A stretch of DNA of 64,000 bases. Source: Bacteroidales bacterium. GTDB taxonomy: Bacteria > Bacteroidota > Bacteroidia > Bacteroidales > JAGOPY01. The stretch is from positions 1-64,000 of the forward strand of contig JALNZD010000003.1 in assembly GCA_023229505.1 (NCBI GenBank), given 5' to 3'. The notes under the pieces are model-generated. The model worked only from the letters and a program-made list of their open reading frames with translations. It ran no database searches and was not told where the DNA came from. The position numbers were made by a program, and so were the translations under genes. This document shows, one piece after another, positions 1-8,862 of this stretch. How positions within the stretch are numbered: position 1 is the stretch's first letter; each line of letters begins with the position of its first letter.

Positions 1-126
1 GTTTTTTGCAGAACACGTTCTTATATTTCCACAATAAGAAAACAGGGGTATAATATTCTTGATTCAATACAACTGGCTATTGACGGTAACCCTGTAGATT
101 TTCTGTTAGCTACCGCTGAACAGTAA
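1..126 (+). CDS. C-terminal end of a probable transposase (IS66-like), partial
   Basis: An open frame enters from the left edge and stops with TAA at 124-126, giving about 41 residues. The segment contains RTRSYISTIRKQGYN followed by a hydrophobic stretch and DGNPVDFLL. This arrangement resembles the C-terminal tail of IS66-type DDE transposases, where an arginine/serine-rich YxST(x)RK segment precedes a short helix and a GNP/GxPL ending. The catalytic core lies outside the window, so the assignment is by resemblance only. It converges on the large minus-strand gene that ends at 160. It could instead be the tail of another element's transposase. Confidence 0.45.
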   Translation, partial: VFCRTRSYISTIRKQGYNILDSIQLAIDGNPVDFLLATAEQ

Positions 127-159
127 CTAATAAAGAATAAACTATTTGAATATTATTTT

Positions 160-3100
160 TTATTGTATTACCATTTTACCAAAAAGTTCTTTATCTCCCC
201 TTAATTTGACAATAAAAATTCCTGCAGGCAGGTTTCCTTTTACAATCTCTATTTTATCTTCTGAAATATTTTCAAGTTTATAAATAGATCTACCGAAAAT
301 ATCAAAAATTGAAAGTTGGTATTTGCTATGTTCGGGATTATAAAATTCAATAGTTGTCTTATTATTGAACGGATTGGGATAAATGTGGAGATAACCAGGA
401 TCTGAAATAGAATTTTCGTCTGTTCCTAAACTGACAGTCAAAGTCAGGTCATAATTCATTGGTGCGGATTCTTCGTGCCCAACTCCATCCCTGGCGATGC
501 TGTAGAAGTAATAGGTTTTGCCTATATCACCCTTAAAGGTAGCGGATGTAGCCGAAGTGATTCTTTCCCAAGGCTGGTAACCTGCTTCCAGATTATCGGA
601 GACATAAATGGTGTAATCCCTGATCCCGGAACCATTTTCATCATCTTCCCCGCTCCAGGTGATCTGGTAAGTCGTATCCCCAATATAGGTTGCAGAGGGG
701 CTTACAAAGCTGGAAGGATAGCCTGCATCAATCGTATTTAGCACCGTTTCTGTAAGCATGGGATCGTTAAAATCAAACTTGATTGAAGCCCGGTTAGTTA
801 TCTGTGTTCCGGATGGCAAGTCTGGTTTTTGATCGACATGATATAAAACCCATCCTTCTCCTTCAGGGGGATTGACATTTGGGGGAAGGTTTATCCCTTC
901 AAACTTCCACTCGATAATTCCCTTTTCTGCATTAAAAGTTTGGGATGAGGAAATATGGCTGGTGGTGTCAAATACCAGTGTATTCCAGTCCAGGTTTGTA
1001 TTCAGGGTATCTCTGATAACAATATTTTGGGCTGGGGCAGTAGCGGAGTCGAGGTTTTCAAAATGAATCATGTAATACATTGGGATATCCGGAATAATGT
1101 GATGTTGTTCTCCATATCCAATGGGTCCCGCTTTTAAATTTGGATCAATCGATCCCACGATATTAATATTATTTGTTGTTTGCTGTATAGTTTCAAACCC
1201 TTTTTTACACCTTCCATTTTGTTCAGCATAGCCCTGTATTTTTGATAAAGTGGTCCTATTATAAGGCCAAATCCACCTGGCAGGCCAGGCAAATTCATTA
1301 TAAATTTGATCAGGATAGATTAATCCCTCATTCCTCAATTTTGGTGCTAAAATATGAGGAGTGAAATAGCAATTGGTTTTTAATTTTCCTTCAGGAGTAA
1401 AATCACTTGTACAAAGGCCATCGCTATATACAGTATTTGTTCCTCCATAAAGAGCATAAAATTTTTCTGCGTTGGTTTTAACGGTTTCACCATATTGTGC
1501 ATCCCACCAAGATGGTTTAAGTGCCCCCATATAACCGTTGGATTTTTCGATATCCTCTGGAAGTAGAAGTCTTTTTTTCAAATTAGTTGGACTTTCCCAG
1601 ATTTCTAAAATATACCCTGCACCTAGCGAAACTGCCATGTGATTTTGCCATCCATTTTGTGGTTGTTCTTTTCTATTCCAAACCAGAATATATCCTGGTG
1701 GAGGTGACAAAGACCAATCAATATCCCAATAGTAATTGGGAGATAAAATTGAACTTTTTTCATTTATTGAAAACCCTAAAATATAGGAAACAGTATCTAA
1801 GAGTTCATACATTGACTCATAATAAGGTGACGGATCAGAAGTAATCTGAAAATGAATTGGCATCTGACCAAGAGTAGTTGGAGTGATTTTAAATTCAAGA
1901 AAGTCAAAATTTCCTACTGGGAGATCTGGCAGTTTTACCAGAATAACTTTAAGAGCGTCGTTTGATGAAGGAGGATCTAATTGGGTTGTATCATGTATTA
2001 TTGACCAAGGCACATTAATATCACAGGAGACATTCCAAGGAATGCCGACGGCAATCCAAACATATGGTTCATCTATGTTTCCTTTATTTCCATATGAAAT
2101 ATGAAATGTGCTTTGGATATTAATTCTTAAAGAATTTGCACAAATAAGGGTTGACCATAGATATGAAATGCCTTCTTCAATTATAAATCCATTAAAAAAA
2201 GTTATAAAATTATTGTCAGGATTAGTTACTACTAGATTATAATAACCCAAATCTTTTCCATTAAGGTCAATAAGAGCTGAGATTCTTGTTGAATCAATAT
2301 AGAAAATTCTTAAAGAATCAACAATTATGTCAGAATATCCTGTGCGTGAAAATTTTAATGTCGCCCCTTCCATAAATTTTGTGCCATAAATTTCAACAGT
2401 CACCAAACCAGTATTGCCTCCATGATTTGGTGATATGCTATAAATTTCAGGGCCAATTCCGGAGCTGACCGTAACGGTTCCAGTCAATGAATCATTTAAA
2501 GGTTTTTCATCCTCAGGGAGAAATGTTTTACATTTCGTCACAAAAGTTGCTGCCAGTTCGGCATCCCAATTTTCAAAGGTTATCGTATCTGATTCCCCAT
2601 ATCCCAGGGTAGTAGTTTTATCACATGAGTATACTGGATCAATAGAAAACCGAACAGGAATTGTTACTTCGTTTAATCCAAAGTTTTTCACAATGGCCTT
2701 TGGTGCCATAATTGTATCCAGAGGAATGATACCTACCGGGAAGAGAATTTCTGTTACGCCGGCATCATCATAGGCAATGTAATCAAGTAAGATATCATCG
2801 ATGTACCATCCGCTACTTTGCCCAGAGCCATCCGTGTAAAGTTGAAAAGCTACCTGAACATTTTGCCCGCAATAATCATTAAGACCAAGTAATGGATAAG
2901 ACCAGACATCTCCACTTGTGTTGATATATTGAGAAGATAAATCTATCCATTCGGTTGCTCCTGTTGGTTTTATTTGAACTATCCCGTAATCTCCTGATGA
3001 AAAATTAAACCAGTGCCAGAAACGAATTCTTGGGTTTTGCTCAGCGACAGGAACTTGAAAAGGCGGACTGACAAGCCTTGTGAATACATTACTAGAGTAA

Positions 3101-4821
3101 TTGCCCTTTAAATTTGTCGCAGCACATTTTTGACCTGAATGAGCCGAGTTGGACCCGCTTGTGGGATGCCCGACCTCCCAGGTTCCATTGGTAACAGACC
3201 AATCCCCGATCCCGGTTTCCCAGTTTTCAGGGTTATTGAAAACGGGCTGGCCGGTTTTAATTTCGACCAGGTCGATGTACCAGCCGACGTCTTCATCACC
3301 ACCATAAGGATAAGTGTCAGCCACATCCAGTTCAAAGGCAAACTGGACGGATTGCCCTGCATAATCAGATAAATCGAAAGCAGAATAGCTCCATGTAGTG
3401 CTGGAATTGCTAAAGTAATTGGGACTTAATTCAATCCAAACGGTATCTGCTACCGGTTTAATTTTCACCAAGCCATGATCTCTGAAATTGCCATCCTGAT
3501 GAAAGCTGTGCCATTCCCAGAATGTGAACCGGGGAAACTGACCTGCAGAAGGAACATCAAACGCAGGGCTCACTGCCTGAGTAATCGTACTATTCGTATA
3601 ATTACCAGCCAGATTAGTAGCCAGGCAATTTGACCCTTCATAAGCAGCCGTTGGACCACTGCTCGGTTCACCTACTTCCCAGGAGCCATTGGTAACCGAC
3701 CAGTCCCCAATTCCGTTTTCCCAGTTTTCAGGATTATTGAAAACGGGCTGGCCGGTTTTAATTTCGACCAGGTCGATGTACCAGCCGACGTCTTCATCAC
3801 CACCATAAGGATAAGTGTCAGCCACATCCAGTTCAAAGGCAAACTGGACGGATTGCCCTGCATAATCAGATAAATCGAAAGCAGAATAGCTCCATGTAGT
3901 GCTGGAATTGCTAAAGTAATTGGGACTTAATTCAATCCAAACGGTATCTGCTACCGGTTTAATTTTCACCAAGCCATGATCTCTGAAATTGCCATCCTGA
4001 TGAAAGCTGTGCCATTCCCAGAATGTGAACCGGGGAAACTGACCTGCAGAAGGAACATCAAACGCAGGGCTCACTGCCTGAGTAATCGTACTATTCGTAT
4101 AATTACCAGCCAGATTAGTAGCCAGGCAATTTGACCCTTCATAAGCAGCCGTTGGACCACTGCTCGGTTCACCTACTTCCCAGGAGCCATTGGTAACCGA
4201 CCAGTCCCCAATTCCGTTTTCCCAGTTTTCAGGATTATTGAAAACGGGCTGGCCGGTTTTAATTTCGACCAGGTCGATGTACCAGCCGACGTCTTCATCA
4301 CCACCATAAGGATAAGTGTCAGCCACATCCAGTTCAAAGGCAAACTGGACGGATTGCCCTGCATAATCAGATAAATCGAAAGCAGAATAGCTCCATGTAG
4401 TGCTGGAATTGCTAAAGTAATTGGGACTTAATTCAATCCAGTCATCACCTCCATTCAGAGTAATTTTCACAATGCCATGATCTCTGAAATTGCCATCCTG
4501 ATGAAAGCTGTGCCATTCCCAGAATGTGAATCGTGGAAATTGGTCAGCGGGGGGAATCACAAAATTATTACTTGTAATTAATTTAGTCAAAGCTGCAGCA
4601 GGATAATTCCCAGCCAATACCGTTGCCGCACACTTTTGCCCTTCATAGGCTGAATTAGGACCACTTGTTGGAATACCAACTTCCCATGTACCATTATCAA
4701 CATACCAGTTCTGAGTCCAATCCCCTTCAAAATCATCAGACCAAATAATGTCTTTGGTTTGCGAGAAGGCCGCCAATGAAATCATCATAGCAATCATTGT
4801 GAAAAGTGCAGATTTTTTCAT
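160..4821 (-). CDS. Giant secreted T9SS cargo protein with four MAM/jelly-roll-like modules
   Basis: A 1553-residue protein with an N-terminal signal peptide (MKKSALFTMIAMMISLAAFS). Four related modules of about 167 residues follow, each starting around NPENWE..GDWSVTNGSWEVG and ending in GWYIDLVEIKTGQPVFN. They look like MAM/concanavalin-like beta-sandwich domains. Modules 2 and 3 are identical. A CARDB-like segment, an IPT/TIG domain (around residues 790-890, beginning SISPNHGG), a region with PDIPMYYMIHFENLDSA resembling the DUF11/DUF7619 type, and an Fn3-like segment come next. The last 85 residues (YLHIYPNPFNNKTTIEFYN, then FDIFGRSIYKL, ending GKMVIQ) are a typical type A T9SS sorting signal. 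It is therefore probably exported by type IX secretion and attached to or released from the surface as an adhesin-like or hydrolase-accessory protein. No catalytic motif was recognised. The start is an ATG directly before the signal peptide. Confidence 0.85.
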   Translation of the reverse strand: MKKSALFTMIAMMISLAAFSQTKDIIWSDDFEGDWTQNWYVDNGTWEVGIPTSGPNSAYEGQKCAATVLAGNYPAAALTKLITSNNFVIPPADQFPRFTFWEWHSFHQDGNFRDHGIVKITLNGGDDWIELSPNYFSNSSTTWSYSAFDLSDYAGQSVQFAFELDVADTYPYGGDEDVGWYIDLVEIKTGQPVFNNPENWENGIGDWSVTNGSWEVGEPSSGPTAAYEGSNCLATNLAGNYTNSTITQAVSPAFDVPSAGQFPRFTFWEWHSFHQDGNFRDHGLVKIKPVADTVWIELSPNYFSNSSTTWSYSAFDLSDYAGQSVQFAFELDVADTYPYGGDEDVGWYIDLVEIKTGQPVFNNPENWENGIGDWSVTNGSWEVGEPSSGPTAAYEGSNCLATNLAGNYTNSTITQAVSPAFDVPSAGQFPRFTFWEWHSFHQDGNFRDHGLVKIKPVADTVWIELSPNYFSNSSTTWSYSAFDLSDYAGQSVQFAFELDVADTYPYGGDEDVGWYIDLVEIKTGQPVFNNPENWETGIGDWSVTNGTWEVGHPTSGSNSAHSGQKCAATNLKGNYSSNVFTRLVSPPFQVPVAEQNPRIRFWHWFNFSSGDYGIVQIKPTGATEWIDLSSQYINTSGDVWSYPLLGLNDYCGQNVQVAFQLYTDGSGQSSGWYIDDILLDYIAYDDAGVTEILFPVGIIPLDTIMAPKAIVKNFGLNEVTIPVRFSIDPVYSCDKTTTLGYGESDTITFENWDAELAATFVTKCKTFLPEDEKPLNDSLTGTVTVSSGIGPEIYSISPNHGGNTGLVTVEIYGTKFMEGATLKFSRTGYSDIIVDSLRIFYIDSTRISALIDLNGKDLGYYNLVVTNPDNNFITFFNGFIIEEGISYLWSTLICANSLRINIQSTFHISYGNKGNIDEPYVWIAVGIPWNVSCDINVPWSIIHDTTQLDPPSSNDALKVILVKLPDLPVGNFDFLEFKITPTTLGQMPIHFQITSDPSPYYESMYELLDTVSYILGFSINEKSSILSPNYYWDIDWSLSPPPGYILVWNRKEQPQNGWQNHMAVSLGAGYILEIWESPTNLKKRLLLPEDIEKSNGYMGALKPSWWDAQYGETVKTNAEKFYALYGGTNTVYSDGLCTSDFTPEGKLKTNCYFTPHILAPKLRNEGLIYPDQIYNEFAWPARWIWPYNRTTLSKIQGYAEQNGRCKKGFETIQQTTNNINIVGSIDPNLKAGPIGYGEQHHIIPDIPMYYMIHFENLDSATAPAQNIVIRDTLNTNLDWNTLVFDTTSHISSSQTFNAEKGIIEWKFEGINLPPNVNPPEGEGWVLYHVDQKPDLPSGTQITNRASIKFDFNDPMLTETVLNTIDAGYPSSFVSPSATYIGDTTYQITWSGEDDENGSGIRDYTIYVSDNLEAGYQPWERITSATSATFKGDIGKTYYFYSIARDGVGHEESAPMNYDLTLTVSLGTDENSISDPGYLHIYPNPFNNKTTIEFYNPEHSKYQLSIFDIFGRSIYKLENISEDKIEIVKGNLPAGIFIVKLRGDKELFGKMVIQ
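3240..4440. repeat. Tandem 501-bp intragenic duplication
   Basis: The stretch starting near 3240 recurs 501 bp later with no difference that I could find by eye. About 200 bp of the unit (ending near 4436) occurs a third time. 501 bp is 167 codons, so the duplication keeps the reading frame and adds a whole module to the T9SS cargo protein. The adjoining modules diverge, so this copy is recent or is kept uniform by gene conversion. Confidence 0.9.
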
Positions 4822-5428
4822 ATCAAAGAATTTAATATTTTTTAACTAAGGAATAGGACATCGTTATCAGTTGTTCTTATATCTCTTTTGCAGGCTTGTA
4901 CCACAAATGGGATGAAATATTTAATTTTTAAAACCGCCTTCAACATATCTACCTTATAACCGCTGAAATTGTGGTTCTGAATATACCATAGTTTTTGGAT
5001 AGGCAATGAGGTGTAATGTGTTAGATTAATTGCATAATATTCCAAATTCTTGTGACATTTTTTTGAACATCATTTGTCAATCGAACTTATGATAAATTCC
5101 TGACTATAAAGTTATAGTAAATAAATACAGAAGACAAATAAAAGAAAGTAAAATAAAAACCGACTGAAATGTTAGCCAAACTATATTTAGGTGGATGCTC
5201 TCCAGACGAACGGGCAGGGTAAACTGCATACGCCGGCCAAATTGACTTACTGCGCCGATTTAAATTGACCACCGTGTCATCTATACTATTATTAGAAAGA
5301 GATGGTTAATGTACTCCGGCATGAACTTGAAAAATCATCAACTCTGTCCACCATAAACAAACTCATAATATAATTAATGCGGATCAAAGCAATATTTTTC
5401 TCAAATTTGTAGGAAAATCATCCCATCC
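4822..5428. other. 607-bp spacer without a convincing gene; possible IS-end remnant
   Basis: Short open frames on the minus strand here (for example 4842-5045 and 5087-5272) have no recognisable motif and no signal or codon pattern that supports them. At 5231-5246 and 5253-5270 there are two related words, CGCCGGCCAAATTGAC and CGCCGATTTAAATTGACC. On the minus strand these read as two spaced GTCAATTT..CGGCG repeats, reminiscent of the multiple terminal repeats of IS21-family elements. No transposase reading frame remains. The promoter of the downstream plus-strand CAP/SPOR gene should lie at the right end, but I see no clean TAnnTTTG box. Confidence 0.3.
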
Positions 5429-6286
5429 ATGTTCAGGAACTCACTTTTAATATTTATCATGGTGCTGTTTTCAGGAGGCAGTACCATAGGCCAGGTACCT
5501 GATATCTGCCTGACGAAAGAAGAATACCGCCTGTATTCCATGATCAACGATTACCGGTCAAAGAAAGGCCTTGATATCATTCCGGTCTCTAAATCCCTTT
5601 GCTATGTGGCTAAAATCCATGCCCGGGACCTTTTTGTCAACCGTCCAGATACTTCATTCTGCAGCCTGAACAGTTGGTCGGACAAAGGACAATGGACGGC
5701 ATGCTGCCATTCCAGGTATACCCCAAATCCTTCCTGTATTGTTAACAAGCCGGCAGAACTCACCAAATACACCGGAGAAGGTCATGAACTTAGTTATTGG
5801 GACAGTGAGCAGCTTCACCCCGATACGGTCTTTAATTTTTGGTTATCAATTGACCAGGCAAGGGAAGTATTGCTGAACCAGAAGAAATGGAGCTATTTTA
5901 ACTGGAAAGCCTTGGGTGTCGGCCTCTATAAAGGATATGCCTGCGTTTGGGTGGGGGAAGTTGTCGATACCGAACCGGAACCTACACTTTGCGCCAGCGC
6001 ACCGGGCTCTGATAACCTGGCATTACCTGTGAAAGAGTCACCGAAAGATGTGGTTTCAAGCCCCACAGGCAGGTACTGCATTATCTTTGGAAGCTTTAAA
6101 ACTCCTCAGGACGCTTTAAAAATGGTTGCTAAATACAAGAATGACGGCTTTTACCAGGCGAAAGTCATAGTTAATAACGACACCTACCGCGTTTCCCTCT
6201 CCGATCATGCAACCCAGCAGGAAGCTCTAAATGCCAGAAAAATGATGGGGAATGAATTTAAGGAAGCATGGGTCACGAAATATTAG
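5429..6286 (+). CDS. Secreted CAP-domain protein with C-terminal SPOR domain
   Basis: A 285-residue protein with an N-terminal signal peptide (hydrophobic to about residue 20, ending GGSTIGQ). A CAP (SCP/PR-1-like) domain follows. It starts with the typical LTKEEYRLYSMINDYRSKKGL helix, includes KIHARDL and WSDKGQW, and ends with ALGVGLYKGYACVWVGE. Residues about 210-285 form a SPOR domain (YCIIFGSFKTPQDALKMVAKY), a fold that binds denuded peptidoglycan glycan strands. Together they suggest a periplasmic protein that is held at the cell wall. The biochemical role of bacterial CAP domains is mostly unknown, so no reaction is assigned. The ATG at 5429 is preceded by AGGAAAA. The gene stands alone between a long spacer and the convergent sucD. 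Confidence 0.8.
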   Translation: MFRNSLLIFIMVLFSGGSTIGQVPDICLTKEEYRLYSMINDYRSKKGLDIIPVSKSLCYVAKIHARDLFVNRPDTSFCSLNSWSDKGQWTACCHSRYTPNPSCIVNKPAELTKYTGEGHELSYWDSEQLHPDTVFNFWLSIDQAREVLLNQKKWSYFNWKALGVGLYKGYACVWVGEVVDTEPEPTLCASAPGSDNLALPVKESPKDVVSSPTGRYCIIFGSFKTPQDALKMVAKYKNDGFYQAKVIVNNDTYRVSLSDHATQQEALNARKMMGNEFKEAWVTKY

Positions 6287-6320
6287 TGTTGAGGGTTAAG
6301 GGTTAAGTTTTAAGTTGGGG
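6287..6320. repeat. TTAAG-type tandem microrepeat between convergent genes
   Basis: The words GGGTTAAGGGTTAAG and TTTTAAGTTGGGG lie between the CAP/SPOR gene and sucD and run into the 3' end of sucD. A very similar block (TTTAAAGTTTTGAGGTTTAAGGGTTAAGTTGGGGAC) sits on the other side of sucD near 7218-7258, so sucD is bracketed by the same word-like repeat family. Confidence 0.6.
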
Positions 6321-7215
6321 ACTCTTTTAATGAATTCCCGAACTTAAACCTTAAAACTTCTTTCATCTTTCTGCCAATGTCTGCTGGTGAGTCTACCACG
6401 TGGATGCCACATTCGCGTAAAATTACTTTCTTGGCCTGGGCTGTATCTTCCTTTCCTCCGATGATGGCACCGGCGTGGCCCATAGTGCGGCCTTTGGGGG
6501 CTGTTGCGCCTGCGATAAAAGCCACGACAGGTTTGGTGCCGTTTTCTTTGAGCCAGTATGCCGCTTCAGCTTCCATCGTACCGCCGATCTCGCCGATCAT
6601 GACAATGCCCTCGGTGGCCGGATCCTTGGTAAATAATCTGACGGCATCCAAGATAGTGGTCCCGATGATGGGGTCACCGCCGATACCAATGGCAGTAGAT
6701 TGTCCTAAGCCGATTTTGGTAAGCTGGTCAACAGCCTCGTAGGTTAATGTCCCTGAACGGGAGACAATCCCGATGGGCCCGGGTGTATGGATGAAACCGG
6801 GCATGATACCCACCTTGGCTTCACCAGGTGTGATGATGCCGGGACAATTTGGCCCGACCAGCCTGGAATTTCGGCATTGGAGATAATCCTTGACCATGAT
6901 CATGTCTTTCACCGGGATTCCTTCGGTGATGCAAACGATAACTTTAATGCCTGCATCAGCCGCTTCCATGATGGCGTCAGCAGCAAAGGATGGCGGCACG
7001 AAAATTACCGATACGTTGGCCCCTTCTTTTTCGGCCGCCTCGCTCACCGTGTCAAACACCGGTTTTTCGAGGTGGAAAGTGCCGCCCTTGCCGGGGGTCA
7101 CCCCTCCTATTATATTCGTGCCATATTCAATCATCTGGCTGGCATGAAAAGTGCCTTCTTTGCCGGTGAAGCCTTGCACCAGGACGCGGGAATGCTTGTT
7201 GACCAAAACGCTCAT
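6310..7215 (-). CDS. sucD: Succinyl-CoA synthetase alpha subunit
   Basis: A 301-residue ADP/GDP-forming succinate-CoA ligase alpha subunit, which interconverts succinyl-CoA and succinate with substrate-level phosphorylation. The N-terminal CoA-binding Rossmann region is seen in VLVQGFTGKEGTFHASQM and IIGGVTPGKGGT. The phosphohistidine loop is in the segment GHAGAIIGG near residue 250, with the catalytic histidine in TMGHAGA. Family members are usually about 290 residues. The extra C-terminal residues (FGNSLKESPT) are encoded in the TTAAG-type microrepeat that follows the gene, so the natural end was probably extended by repeat DNA. No sucC beta-subunit gene is next to it; it must be elsewhere. 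The start is ATG at 7215, with no close upstream partner. Confidence 0.95.
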   Translation of the reverse strand: MSVLVNKHSRVLVQGFTGKEGTFHASQMIEYGTNIIGGVTPGKGGTFHLEKPVFDTVSEAAEKEGANVSVIFVPPSFAADAIMEAADAGIKVIVCITEGIPVKDMIMVKDYLQCRNSRLVGPNCPGIITPGEAKVGIMPGFIHTPGPIGIVSRSGTLTYEAVDQLTKIGLGQSTAIGIGGDPIIGTTILDAVRLFTKDPATEGIVMIGEIGGTMEAEAAYWLKENGTKPVVAFIAGATAPKGRTMGHAGAIIGGKEDTAQAKKVILRECGIHVVDSPADIGRKMKEVLRFKFGNSLKESPT

Positions 7216-7263
7216 GAGCTAGTTTAAAGTTTTGAGGTTTAAGGGTTAAGTTGGGGACTTGTT

Positions 7264-7293
7264 TGCCCCCTCCCTGTCTGGGGGTGGGGGTTG
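7264..7293. repeat. C/G-rich dispersed repeat, copy 1
   Basis: The segment CCCCCTCCCTGTCTGGGGG followed by TGGGGG lies in the divergent sucD/mnmE spacer. Read on the minus strand it matches parts of the block at 41719-41772 (CCCCCACCCC and CAGGGAGGGGG), so the two are copies of one dispersed family in opposite orientation. Confidence 0.55.
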
Positions 7294-7361
7294 ATGCAAA
7301 ATTAGGAAAATATAGCATTCCTTGAAGAATTGCCTAATTTTGTTTGTTGAAGAAGATCACT

Positions 7362-8828
7362 ATGATTTATCCCGTCCGCCAGGAAACCATTTGTGCTATC
7401 GCAACCCCGCCGGGGCAGGGCGCTATTGCCATTATCCGGCTGTCCGGGCCGGATGCGCTCAGGATTTGTGAAGATATTTTCTCACCAAAAAAGAAAGACA
7501 CTAAAATCACCGAAGCAGCCACGCATACGATTCATTTCGGAACGATCGTGAAAGATCAGGAATTGCTTGATGAAGTGCTGGTCAGCGTATTCCGGGAGCC
7601 TCATTCCTACACCGGCGAAAATGCCGTAGAGATTTCCTGCCATGGGTCATCATACATACAGCAAAAGATCGTTGAGCTGCTGATCAGCAAAGGTTCCCGT
7701 CATGCAAAACCCGGGGAGTTCACGCTGCGTGCATTTCTGAGCGGCAAATTCGACCTTTCCCAGGCTGAAGCAGTAGCCGACCTGATCGCTGCCTCATCCC
7801 GCTCGGCGCATGACCTGGCTTTGCAACAAATGCGCGGCGGTTTTTCAAAAAAGATCAGCGAGCTGCGGGCCCGACTGCTAGACTTCGCTTCCCTGATAGA
7901 ACTTGAGCTGGATTTCAGCCAGGAAGAAGTGGAATTCGCCGACCGTAAAGCACTGGTGAAACTCCTGAACGAGATAAAGGAAGAAATTACCCGCCTGGTT
8001 TCATCGTTCTCTTATGGAAATGTTTTAAAAAGCGGGATACCTGTGGCCATTATCGGCAAACCGAACGTTGGCAAATCCACGCTTCTCAATGCCATCCTGA
8101 ATGAAGAGCGGGCCATCGTTTCCGAAATTCCCGGCACTACGCGCGACACCATCGAGGATACCATCGTCATCCACAACTATGGCTTTCGATTTATCGACAC
8201 AGCCGGACTGCGCCATTCCGTCGATCAGATCGAATCGCAGGGGATTGAACGAACCTATGAGAAGATCAGCCAGGCGAAGATTGTCCTTTACGTGTTTGAT
8301 GTGTGCCAGACTGCTTGCACAGATATCAGGGAAGAACTGGAGAGCATGGGGGCATGGGGGCATGGGGGCTTGGAAGCGGGGAAGAGGGAAAGAGGGGAAG
8401 GCGAATTTCCTGCGAACTGGGAACTGGGAACTGCGAACCGAAAGAAGTTCATCCTGGTAGGCAATAAAGCTGATTTGCTGGAGGAGACGCCGATAGGCTT
8501 AAAGGAATTCCTGGAGATGGAATGTATTTTCATATCGGCGAAGAGGAAGGAAAATATAAACATGATCCTGGAACGACTGGTGGAAGTGGTTAGTGAAATG
8601 GAGGTCAAGGATAATGCTGTCGTCTCAAATGTCCGGCATTACGAAGCTTTGAATAGCGCGCTGAAATCGGTTGAAGCAGTATTGGAAGGCCTTTCGGGCG
8701 GTCTTTCCAGCGACCTGGTAACGGTGGACTTGCGCACGGCGCTTTATCACCTCGGCGAGATCACGGGAGAAATAACCACTGATGAAATCCTGGGGAATAT
8801 TTTCGGGAAGTTCTGCATCGGAAAGTAA
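7362..8828 (+). CDS. mnmE: tRNA uridine-5-carboxymethylaminomethyl(34) GTPase MnmE
   Basis: MnmE works with MnmG to place the aminomethyl group on wobble uridine 34 of certain tRNAs. The N-terminal formyl-THF-binding domain starts ETICAIATPPGQGAIAIIRLSG. The inserted G domain shows G1 GKPNVGKSTL, the G2 region EIPGTTRDT, G3 DTAGLR and G4 NKAD. The C-terminus ends FCIGK, with the catalytic cysteine of the family. I chose the ATG at 7362 (MIYPVRQETI); upstream in-frame TTG codons exist at 7344 and 7347. At 488 residues it is longer than the usual 450-465. The excess is a roughly 33-residue Gly/Glu-rich insertion between the G3 and G4 motifs, encoded by tandem microrepeats (8344-8440). The catalytic motifs on both sides are intact, so the protein may still work. 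Confidence 0.95.
   Translation: MIYPVRQETICAIATPPGQGAIAIIRLSGPDALRICEDIFSPKKKDTKITEAATHTIHFGTIVKDQELLDEVLVSVFREPHSYTGENAVEISCHGSSYIQQKIVELLISKGSRHAKPGEFTLRAFLSGKFDLSQAEAVADLIAASSRSAHDLALQQMRGGFSKKISELRARLLDFASLIELELDFSQEEVEFADRKALVKLLNEIKEEITRLVSSFSYGNVLKSGIPVAIIGKPNVGKSTLLNAILNEERAIVSEIPGTTRDTIEDTIVIHNYGFRFIDTAGLRHSVDQIESQGIERTYEKISQAKIVLYVFDVCQTACTDIREELESMGAWGHGGLEAGKRERGEGEFPANWELGTANRKKFILVGNKADLLEETPIGLKEFLEMECIFISAKRKENINMILERLVEVVSEMEVKDNAVVSNVRHYEALNSALKSVEAVLEGLSGGLSSDLVTVDLRTALYHLGEITGEITTDEILGNIFGKFCIGK
8344..8440. repeat. Tandem microrepeats inserted in frame inside mnmE
   Basis: Three copies of GCATGGGG are followed by a purine-rich GGGGAAGAGG block and then by three 7-bp GGAACTG-type words. 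The stretch is unlike the rest of the gene in composition but looks like the word-repeat filler seen in spacers of this window (40366-40450, 51316-51375, 53169-53205). It contains no stop in the mnmE frame. Confidence 0.7.
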
Positions 8829-8862
8829 ATGAGACTTGTGTCTCACAAGCCACAAGGCCATC

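Noticed and set aside
4842..5272. Small minus-strand open frames as genes
   Set aside because: They are short, have no motif or signal, and one overlaps a possible IS-end remnant.
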